A stretch of 5,399 nucleotides of DNA from an uncultured Anaerobutyricum sp. Lineage in GTDB: Bacteria > Bacillota > Clostridia > Lachnospirales > Lachnospiraceae. Both the position numbers and the translations under genes were made by a program. Positions 1-4,920 of this stretch are shown here, in pieces. The stretch spans positions 1-5,399 of the forward strand of contig CAKREJ010000115.1 of the NCBI GenBank assembly GCA_934317185.1. The letters run 5' to 3'. Position 1 is the first letter of the stretch. Every line of letters starts with the position of its first letter. Under the pieces are notes generated by a model that saw nothing but the letters and a program-made list of their open reading frames with translations, ran no database searches and was not told the DNA's origin.

Positions 1-33
1 CATATCGCAGCAAGAATGCCGGGGCATTCTTGA
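1..33. repeat. Palindromic repeat unit, copy 1
   Basis: Starts with CATATCGCAGCAAGAAT, shared exactly with a second copy at 63-79. It contains a hairpin: CAAGAATGCC (11-20) pairs with GGCATTCTTG (23-32). The unit may begin before the window. It differs from copy 2 in the apical part of the stem, but the changes keep base pairing. There is no coding potential I would trust. It looks like a dispersed intergenic palindromic element; that identity is inferred. Confidence 0.6.
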
Positions 34-62
34 ATAGGTGTGAGATAACTCCCATCCTGGCC

Positions 63-95
63 CATATCGCAGCAAGAATACGGAAGTATTCTTGA
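63..95. repeat. Palindromic repeat unit, copy 2
   Basis: Repeats the first 17 bases of copy 1 exactly and then forms its own hairpin: CAAGAATAC (73-81) pairs with GTATTCTTG (86-94) around a GGAA loop. At the first variable stem position a G-C pair in copy 1 becomes A-T here, so both sides changed together. The 29-bp stretch between the copies (34-62) is not itself repeated. Two diverged copies do not make a CRISPR array. Confidence 0.6.
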
Positions 96-114
96 GAGTT
101 GTTAGATCAACAAA

Positions 115-142
115 AATATCCGGTTTTTTTAAACCGGATATT
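115..142. terminator. Hairpin terminator, probably of an upstream gene
   Basis: A perfect 12-bp stem, AATATCCGGTTT (115-126) with AAACCGGATATT (131-142), closes a TTTT loop. The right arm is followed by GCAATTTA on the + strand, a weak T tract. On the - strand the stem is followed by TTTG, extending its T run to five. Its direction is therefore uncertain. It most likely ends a + strand gene left of the window, as no - strand gene is seen to its right. Confidence 0.65.
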
Positions 143-301
143 GCAATTTATAGAGATATTTTGTAAGATGGTATCAGGTTTATAAGTTGTATATTTCGTA
201 TATGCAATATATGTTGATATTCATTTGGAATAATTTCTCAATATAAATTTTAAAATTGCTATGTACTCAGATTTCTTTCTATGTTACAATAATTTTAAGC
301 A
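143..301. other. AT-rich intergenic stretch, no gene seen
   Basis: No reading frame on either strand here has a start, ribosome site and length worth calling. The one possible signal is an extended -10 element, TGTTACAAT at 282-290, with no good -35 at normal spacing. It could be a second promoter for the response regulator gene. Confidence 0.4.
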
Positions 302-302
302 A

Positions 303-334
303 GTCATTTTTTAGTCATAATCTTGTAATATAAT
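303..334 (+). promoter_or_regulatory. Promoter with PhoB-box-like direct repeat
   Basis: A -10 hexamer TATAAT lies at 329-334 with no good -35. In its place are two direct repeats, GTCAT at 303-307 and 314-318, with an 11-bp period. Exactly 10 bp (319-328) separate the second repeat from the -10. This matches the known layout of PhoB-activated promoters, where TGTCA-type repeats 11 bp apart replace the -35 and sit about 10 bp from the -10. As the next gene is a PhoB-family regulator, autoregulation is the natural reading, but it is inferred. Confidence 0.45.
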
Positions 335-366
335 TTTAACAAATAACAATGAAAGGAAGATGTCTA

Positions 367-1041
367 ATGCTCACAAGCAGATTGCTGATTGTAGGTCAGA
401 GAGAAGCGGAGTGCAAAGAGATGGCAGCTTATTTCCAGGATAGTGGTTACAATGTAATCTGGTGTACAGAATATGATGAAGCCGGAGAGATTCTTTCACG
501 AGGGAAGAATAAACCGGATTTACTGATTTTTGATATGGATTTACCAAAAAGACGAGAATATGAGGCGATTGAAAGGATAAAGACTCTTTCAGATATGGCA
601 ATCCTCATATTAGCACAGGATGATAAGCTGGACAGCCAGCTATATGCGTATTCTAAGAAGATTGATGATTATATGGTCAAGCCGGTACCTTTGCCGTTAT
701 TAGAGGCACATGTGGAGGCAATCATACGGAGAACTGCTGAGAAGAGGAACCCTGTAGAATCGGTGGGAGCGTTGTCAATTGATTATGAAGGAAGAAAGAT
801 TTATCTGGCAGACAGGACATTAAAAGTAACTGCAAAGGAATTTGATTTGCTGGAATATTTTGTAAAGCATAAAGGAATGATTCTTTCCAGAGATAAGATA
901 TTGGATTCTGTATGGGGATTTGACTATATAGGAGGGTATCGGAGTGTAGATACTCTGGTGAAGAAGCTTAGGGCGAAGTTGACAAAGGAGTATCCTTACA
1001 TAAAAACAGTCTATGGTGTGGGGTATTGCTTTGATGTTTAA
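367..1041 (+). CDS. OmpR/PhoB-family response regulator with atypical receiver
   Basis: A 224-residue DNA-binding regulator of the OmpR/PhoB family. Residues 5-122 form a receiver domain: D56 in FDMDLP is the expected phospho-acceptor and K105 in DDYMVKP is the conserved lysine. The acidic pair that normally follows strand 1 (VDDE) is GQR here (residues 10-12), and the usual Thr/Ser after strand 4 is A83. Normal Mg-dependent phosphorylation is therefore doubtful. Residues 133-222 form the winged helix: TAKEFDLLEYF, a recognition helix around R192-L205, and the VYGVGY wing. The start is ATG 367, because AGGAAG at 354-359 sits 7 bp before it. An in-frame ATG at 349 has no ribosome site and would place that site inside the gene. 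No histidine kinase adjoins it. The downstream amidase is probably in the same operon and may be a target. Confidence 0.88.
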   Translation: MLTSRLLIVGQREAECKEMAAYFQDSGYNVIWCTEYDEAGEILSRGKNKPDLLIFDMDLPKRREYEAIERIKTLSDMAILILAQDDKLDSQLYAYSKKIDDYMVKPVPLPLLEAHVEAIIRRTAEKRNPVESVGALSIDYEGRKIYLADRTLKVTAKEFDLLEYFVKHKGMILSRDKILDSVWGFDYIGGYRSVDTLVKKLRAKLTKEYPYIKTVYGVGYCFDV

Positions 1042-1073
1042 TGTGCTGTATCTATGGGGAGTACAGAGGACAT

Positions 1074-1113
1074 CTTTTGATAATCCAGAGAAAATGATGT
1101 AAAGCATCAAAAG
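1074..1113 (+). other. Hairpin just before the amidase ribosome site
   Basis: CTTTTGAT (1074-1081) can pair with ATCAAAAG (1106-1113), placing the right arm directly against the GGAGGAAGGAG ribosome site. A competing small hairpin, TGATG (1095-1099) with CATCA (1105-1109), uses part of the same arm. There is no following T tract, so it is not a terminator, and transcription probably continues from the regulator into the amidase. A role in translation is speculative. Confidence 0.3.
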
Positions 1114-1130
1114 GGAGGAAGGAGAGTTTG

Positions 1131-2279
1131 ATGAAAGTAAAGCGAGTAGTCGGTGTACTTGCGGCGTTATTATTATGTGTTTGCCTGATCACACCGCTTA
1201 GTACCAATGCAGCAGCAAAGGTTCGTGTAAGAACAGTAAGGGGAGTGACAGGTTCCTATTCCGGAAGAATGAATTCCTGCTACGTGAATGGGAAGAAGAT
1301 TGGATTAACTAAGATTCCTATTTTTAAGAAGTCAGGAGCATATATGGGCTCTGCATCAGCGATTTTTAAACACAGTAATTTAAAAGTAAAAATGACAGTT
1401 AAAAATGGTGTATTAACGTTAAAATACGGACCGAATACAGTGGTTATGAAGGCAGATAGCAGAACAGCAATAACGAATGGGGTAAGAAGTGAAATGGGTG
1501 CCCCTGTTATTAATGGAACATACACTGCTACAGGGAAGAGACGCTGGATAGTACCATTAAAAAGTGTATGTACAAGATTAGGTATTAATTATAAATTATC
1601 TGGTGGAAAGATTTATATTTCAGGAAATACACAGAGTAGTGTGTCAAATAACGGTAATCATACTACAGAAACTACAACAGAAAAAGAGCCAGAAACGGTA
1701 GAAAGTAAAGATAAGATCAAAGTTGTAATAGATGCCGGTCACGGTGGTTCTGATTCCGGAGCAACGGGCAATGGAATGGCAGAAAAGAATATGACATTGG
1801 CGATTGTTCTTGCAGCGAAGAAGTCTTTTGATCGAGATGACAGATTCCAGGTATCTTATACAAGAACATCGGACAGTTATCCAAGCTTATCCCAACGTGC
1901 GAATTTAGCGAACAATAAAAATGCAGATATGTTCCTTTGTATACATATTAACTCAGCAAGTGCTTCCGCACATGGAACAGAAACTTTGTGGAGTAAGGGA
2001 AGAAATTCTGTGACACAGAAGAAGGGATTGACCTCAAGAGAGCTGGCAACGGCAATGCAAAGTGCGGCGGTAGCAGCTACCGGATTTACAAATCGAGGAC
2101 TTGTAGACAGACCAAATTTATATGTTTTAAAACATACAAAGATGCCGGCTTGTCTTATTGAATATGGTTTTATCAGTAATAAAACAGAAGCAGCAAGGAT
2201 GAAGGCGAATACGACAGCCTATGGAAAAGCACTCTATAAGGCGGTTGTCAATCTGATGAAAAAACAGGGCAAATATTAG
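1131..2279 (+). CDS. Secreted N-acetylmuramoyl-L-alanine amidase (Amidase_3)
   Basis: A zinc-dependent peptidoglycan hydrolase that cuts the bond between N-acetylmuramic acid and the L-alanine of the stem peptide, acting outside the cell. The 382 residues run as follows. A signal peptide (basic start MKVKR, hydrophobic core 6-20, likely cleavage near the AAA at 27-29). A domain resembling the copper-amine-oxidase N-terminal fold (about 45-164), common in clostridial wall proteins. A Thr/Ser/Glu-rich linker (165-195). The Amidase_3 catalytic domain (197-377). The metal ligands are in place: H204 in DAGHGG, E218 in AEKN and H272 in CIHINS. The catalytic glutamate is E344 in LIEYGFISN. It is therefore probably active. 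ATG 1131 is chosen over TTG 1128 because AAGGAG at 1119-1124 has a 6-bp spacer to it. The gene follows the response regulator by 89 bp without a terminator. It is a CwlD/LytC-type relative; the exact role (sporulation, division or turnover) cannot be told. Confidence 0.93.
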   Translation: MKVKRVVGVLAALLLCVCLITPLSTNAAAKVRVRTVRGVTGSYSGRMNSCYVNGKKIGLTKIPIFKKSGAYMGSASAIFKHSNLKVKMTVKNGVLTLKYGPNTVVMKADSRTAITNGVRSEMGAPVINGTYTATGKRRWIVPLKSVCTRLGINYKLSGGKIYISGNTQSSVSNNGNHTTETTTEKEPETVESKDKIKVVIDAGHGGSDSGATGNGMAEKNMTLAIVLAAKKSFDRDDRFQVSYTRTSDSYPSLSQRANLANNKNADMFLCIHINSASASAHGTETLWSKGRNSVTQKKGLTSRELATAMQSAAVAATGFTNRGLVDRPNLYVLKHTKMPACLIEYGFISNKTEAARMKANTTAYGKALYKAVVNLMKKQGKY

Positions 2280-2301
2280 ATAAGATTATTCATAGAGTAT
2301 A

Positions 2302-2330
2302 TTGATATTTGCAGGAAAAAATCATATAAT
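2302..2330 (+). promoter_or_regulatory. Near-consensus sigma-A promoter facing a terminator
   Basis: TTGATA (2302-2307), a 17-bp spacer and TATAAT (2325-2330) match the sigma-A consensus in 11 of 12 positions. The expected start of transcription is near 2337, only a few bases before the terminator hairpin at 2341. It would make an RNA of about 45-50 bases unless polymerase reads through towards nrdD. Confidence 0.55.
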
Positions 2331-2340
2331 GGGTATTGGC

Positions 2341-2384
2341 AAATCTCACAGCAAGATAATATTTTGTGTTGCTGTGAGATTTTT
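2341..2384 (+). terminator. Intrinsic terminator after the amidase
   Basis: A perfect 14-bp stem, AAATCTCACAGCAA (2341-2354) with TTGCTGTGAGATTT (2369-2382), has a 14-base loop and ends in a five-T run (2380-2384). It probably ends the regulator-amidase transcript. Because a strong promoter lies just upstream, it could also act as an attenuator in a longer nrdD leader. Confidence 0.8.
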
Positions 2385-2395
2385 ATGTGATTAAA

Positions 2396-2411
2396 ACACA
2401 AGATGTTGTAT
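2396..2411. promoter_or_regulatory. NrdR box 1 (upstream of the nrdD -35)
   Basis: ACACAAGATGTTGTAT agrees with the published NrdR consensus ACACWATATATWGTGT at 13 of 16 positions and is an imperfect palindrome. It lies 9 bp upstream of the -35. NrdR is the ATP-cone repressor of ribonucleotide reductase genes and binds pairs of such boxes. Its gene is not in this window. Confidence 0.6.
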
Positions 2412-2420
2412 AAAGTATCA

Positions 2421-2449
2421 TTGCATCATACAAAATTGTGTGTTACAAT
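2421..2449 (+). promoter_or_regulatory. nrdD promoter
   Basis: TTGCAT (2421-2426), a 17-bp spacer and TACAAT (2444-2449) form a good sigma-A promoter. The expected start is near 2456, giving a leader of about 37 bases to the nrdD start codon. The spacer holds NrdR box 2, so a bound repressor would block polymerase. Confidence 0.6.
2428..2443. promoter_or_regulatory. NrdR box 2 (between -35 and -10)
   Basis: ATACAAAATTGTGTGT agrees with the NrdR consensus at 12 of 16 positions. It begins 32 bp after box 1, about three helical turns, which is the phasing reported for paired NrdR boxes. The reverse complement of box 1 (ATACAACATCTTGTGT) closely resembles this box. Confidence 0.58.
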
Positions 2450-2492
2450 GGCAATGCATGATTTTTTAAAAATTTATAATTGGAGTGTTGGT

Positions 2493-4655
2493 ATGAAGAT
2501 CATTAAAAGAAGTGGAATGGAAGTTGAATTTGACCGAAGCAAGATTATTGCAGCGGTTAAGCGTGCGAATAACAGTGTTGTGGAAGCAGAAAAAGTAAGT
2601 GATGAGCAGGTAGAGAAGATTGCAGAGAATGTAGAGACTATCTGCGATGGGATGAACCGTGCTCTTAATGTAGAAGAGATTCAGGATTTAGTAGAGAATC
2701 AGATCATGAACCAGAAGGCATTCCGTCTGGCAAGTAATTATATTACTTACCGTTATAAGAGAGCATTAGTTAGAAAGTCCAATTCTACAGATAAACAGAT
2801 TTTAAGTCTGTTAGAGTGTAATAACGAAGAAGTTATTCAGGAGAATTCTAATAAAAATCCAACGGTTAACAGTGTACAAAGAGATTACATGGCCGGAGAG
2901 GTAAGTAAGGATATTACGAGACGTTTCCTTCTTCCACCGGAAATCGTTGAAGCCCATGAGAGCGGAGTCATTCATTTCCATGATTCTGATTATTTTGCAC
3001 AGCATATGCATAACTGCTGTCTTGTAAACTTAGAAGATATGCTTCAGAATGGAACAGTGATCAGTGATGTTATGATCGAGAAGCCAAAGAGCTTTTCTAC
3101 AGCATGTAATATTGCGACACAGGCAGTCGCACAGATTGCAAGCTCTCAGTATGGTGGACAGAGTATTACACTTTCTCACCTTGTTCCTTTTGTGCAGATC
3201 AGCCGTGAAAAATATCGTCGTGATGTTCGTGCGGAGTTTGAGGCAGAAGGTCTGGAAATGAATGAACAAAAGATAAATGAAATCGCAGAGATGCGTGTGA
3301 GAAAAGAAGTAAAACAGGGTGTTCAGGTTATTCAGTATCAGGTAATTACTTTAATGACTACGAATGGTCAGGCTCCTTTTGTTACCGTATTTATGTATCT
3401 GGATGAGGTAGAAGAAGGTCCGGCAAGAGATGATCTTGCTATGATTATCGAAGAGATGCTTAACCAGCGTATTCTCGGTGTTAAGAATGAAAAAGGTGTA
3501 TATATCACACCGGCATTTCCTAAGCTGATTTATGTTCTTGAAGAAGATAATATTCACGAAGACAGCAAATACTGGTATCTTACAAAGTTAGCAGCCAAGT
3601 GTACAGCAAAGCGTATGGTTCCGGATTATATTTCTGAGAAAATTATGAAAAAGTTAAAAGACGGAAATTGTTATCCATGTATGGGATGCCGTTCTTTCTT
3701 AACCGTATATCATGATGAGAACGATAAGCCGAAATTCTACGGAAGATTTAATCAGGGTGTTGTAACATTGAATTTAGTTGATGTCGCTTGTTCTTCCGGT
3801 AAAGATATGGACAAGTTCTGGGAGATTTTTGATGAGCGTCTTGAATTATGTCATGAGGCACTTATGTATCGTCATAACCGCTTAAAAGGAACACCATCTG
3901 ATGTGGCTCCTATTCTTTGGCAGAACGGTGCATTAGCACGACTCAAAAAGGGAGAGACAATTGATGAACTTTTATATAATGGATATTCAACAATTTCTCT
4001 TGGTTATGCAGGCCTTTGCGAATGTACAAGATATATGACAGGAAAGAGTCATACAGATCCGGAAGCTAAGCCATTTGCACTTGAAGTAATGAAGCATATG
4101 AATGAAGCGTGTGAGAAGTGGAGAGAAGAAAGTCATATTGACTTCAGTCTTTATGGAACTCCACTTGAATCCACAACGTATAAGTTTTCAAAATGTCTTC
4201 AGGAACGTTTTGGTATCATTCCGGGAGTAACAGATAAGAATTATATTACAAACAGCTATCACATTCATGTAACAGAGGAAATTGATGCCTTTGATAAATT
4301 AAGCTTTGAAGCACAGTTCCAGGAGCTTTCTCCGGGAGGAGCAATCAGTTATGTGGAAGTTCCGAATATGCAGAATAACATTGATGCGGTATTAGCGGTT
4401 ATGAAACATATTTATGACAATATCATGTACGCAGAGCTTAATACAAAGAGTGATTACTGTCAGTGTTGTGGCTATGAAGGGGAAATACAGATCATAAGCG
4501 ATGAACATGGTAAGCTTATCTGGGAATGTCCAAACTGTGGCAATCAGGATCAGGCAAAGATGAATGTTGCAAGAAGAACCTGTGGCTATATCGGAACACA
4601 GTTCTGGAATCAGGGAAGAACACAGGAAATTAAAGAAAGAGTAATGCATCTGTAG
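2493..4655 (+). CDS. nrdD: Anaerobic (class III) ribonucleoside-triphosphate reductase
   Basis: Reduces ribonucleoside triphosphates to deoxyribonucleotides without oxygen, using a glycyl radical; cytoplasmic. The protein has 720 residues, close to the usual size. Residues 3-90 are an ATP-cone, the allosteric domain that reads ATP/dATP. The barrel follows, with the cysteine expected to carry the thiyl radical at C175 (in HNCCLVNL; its neighbour C176 is also Cys) and the finger-loop cysteine C399 in CMGCRSFL. A zinc site is formed by two CxxC pairs, C656/C659 and C679/C682. The radical glycine is G698 in RRTCGYIG, near the C-terminus. Start ATG 2493 has TGGAG 7 bp upstream. The open frame extends to an ATG at 2403, but those 30 codons cover the promoter and NrdR box 2, so they are not taken as coding. 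It is activated by NrdG, encoded downstream on a separate transcript. The reductant (formate or a redoxin) cannot be decided by eye. Confidence 0.97.
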   Translation: MKIIKRSGMEVEFDRSKIIAAVKRANNSVVEAEKVSDEQVEKIAENVETICDGMNRALNVEEIQDLVENQIMNQKAFRLASNYITYRYKRALVRKSNSTDKQILSLLECNNEEVIQENSNKNPTVNSVQRDYMAGEVSKDITRRFLLPPEIVEAHESGVIHFHDSDYFAQHMHNCCLVNLEDMLQNGTVISDVMIEKPKSFSTACNIATQAVAQIASSQYGGQSITLSHLVPFVQISREKYRRDVRAEFEAEGLEMNEQKINEIAEMRVRKEVKQGVQVIQYQVITLMTTNGQAPFVTVFMYLDEVEEGPARDDLAMIIEEMLNQRILGVKNEKGVYITPAFPKLIYVLEEDNIHEDSKYWYLTKLAAKCTAKRMVPDYISEKIMKKLKDGNCYPCMGCRSFLTVYHDENDKPKFYGRFNQGVVTLNLVDVACSSGKDMDKFWEIFDERLELCHEALMYRHNRLKGTPSDVAPILWQNGALARLKKGETIDELLYNGYSTISLGYAGLCECTRYMTGKSHTDPEAKPFALEVMKHMNEACEKWREESHIDFSLYGTPLESTTYKFSKCLQERFGIIPGVTDKNYITNSYHIHVTEEIDAFDKLSFEAQFQELSPGGAISYVEVPNMQNNIDAVLAVMKHIYDNIMYAELNTKSDYCQCCGYEGEIQIISDEHGKLIWECPNCGNQDQAKMNVARRTCGYIGTQFWNQGRTQEIKERVMHL

Positions 4656-4666
4656 AATATTACGAA

Positions 4667-4712
4667 ATGGCAGGGACTTATGTATGGCATATAAAATCCC
4701 TGCCATATTTTT
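4667..4712 (+). terminator. Intrinsic terminator after nrdD
   Basis: ATGGCAGGGA (4667-4676) pairs with TCCCTGCCAT (4697-4706), a perfect 10-bp stem with a 20-base loop, followed by ATTTTT (4707-4712). It lies 11 bp after the nrdD stop codon. Its presence argues that nrdG has its own promoter or depends on read-through. Confidence 0.8.
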
Positions 4713-4741
4713 ATGAAAATGCCATTCATGTCATATTCAAT

Positions 4742-4777
4742 GCTAAAATTGTTTTAGCTTACAAATTAATATTGTAA
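4742..4777. promoter_or_regulatory. Two adjacent dyads, candidate operator for nrdG
   Basis: GCTAAAA (4742-4748) and TTTTAGC (4752-4758) form a perfect dyad around TTG. Immediately next to it, TTACAA (4759-4764) and TTGTAA (4772-4777) form a second perfect dyad with 7 bp between the arms. The right arm of the second coincides with a possible -35. No T tract follows, so these look like protein-binding sites rather than a terminator. They do not fit the NrdR, Rex or Fnr consensus. Confidence 0.35.
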
Positions 4778-4805
4778 ATATGGTGATGGTATTATAAAAT
4801 ATAAT
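4772..4805 (+). promoter_or_regulatory. Candidate nrdG promoter
   Basis: TTGTAA (4772-4777), a 17-bp spacer and TAAAAT (4795-4800) form a moderate sigma-A promoter. A perfect TATAAT at 4800-4805 is an alternative -10 with no good -35. Either would give a leader of roughly 110 bases before nrdG. The region is AT-rich, so chance matches are easy. Confidence 0.4.
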
Positions 4806-4816
4806 TAGTTTATCTT

Positions 4817-4883
4817 AGTCAGGAAGTCCCACTGTTATAAGGGATGGGTGATCATCATAATTATTTCACTGGGAAGTCTGATT
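4817..4883 (+). other. Possible folded leader upstream of nrdG
   Basis: AGTCAG (4817-4822) can pair with CTGATT (4878-4883, one G-U), then after an internal loop TCCCA (4827-4831) pairs with TGGGA (4870-4874). Inside this, GTGA (4848-4851) can pair with TCAC (4866-4869). The segment stands out from its AT-rich flanks. It matches no riboswitch class I recognise. It overlaps the small ORF at 4848-4913, and the two readings compete. Confidence 0.25.
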
Positions 4884-4913
4884 ATCGGCTTAAATTTGGG
4901 AAGAGGGAAGTGA
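4848..4913 (+). CDS. Possible 21-residue hydrophobic small protein
   Basis: A GTG start is preceded by TAAGG (4838-4842) with a 5-bp spacer and followed by 20 further codons and TGA. The peptide starts MIIIIISLGSLIIGL and ends in a short basic tail (GRGK). It has one hydrophobic stretch of about 15 residues, like a very small membrane protein. Its stop lies 7 bp before the nrdG start, inside the likely nrdG ribosome site (GAGGGAAGTGA, 4903-4913), so translation of the two could be coupled. No family is recognised. The short length means it may be chance or a leader peptide; the overlapping fold is the competing explanation. Confidence 0.3.
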   Translation: MIIIIISLGSLIIGLNLGRGK

Positions 4914-4920
4914 ATAAGTT

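Noticed and set aside
3..95. Open frame on the + strand from the left edge to a TGA at 93-95, possibly the tail of an upstream gene
   Set aside because: It runs through two palindromic repeats with a 62-bp period, which is not a multiple of three, and shows no recognisable protein.
1..95. CRISPR-like repeat and spacer pattern (about 33-bp repeat, 29-bp gap)
   Set aside because: Only two copies, which differ at five of eight central positions, with no cas genes.
349..366. Upstream in-frame ATG at 349 as the response regulator start
   Set aside because: No ribosome site before it, while AGGAAG inside this stretch is well placed for ATG 367.
2403..2492. Thirty extra N-terminal codons of nrdD
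   Set aside because: They cover the promoter and NrdR box 2, lack a ribosome site, and precede the normal ATP-cone start MKIIKRSG.
4392..4706. Opposite-strand open frame across the nrdD end and terminator
   Set aside because: It is a shadow of nrdD, runs antisense to the zinc site and glycyl-radical motif, and resembles no known protein.
4759..4777. TTACAA-N7-TTGTAA as an NrdR box
   Set aside because: The outer ACA and TGT are one base too close, few consensus positions match, and no partner box lies about 32 bp away.
4817..4890. Cobalamin riboswitch (AGTCAGGA resembling a B12 box, plus CCACTG- and GGGAAG-like pieces)
   Set aside because: The pieces are in the wrong order, the region is far shorter than the roughly 200-base aptamer, and the rest of the core is missing.
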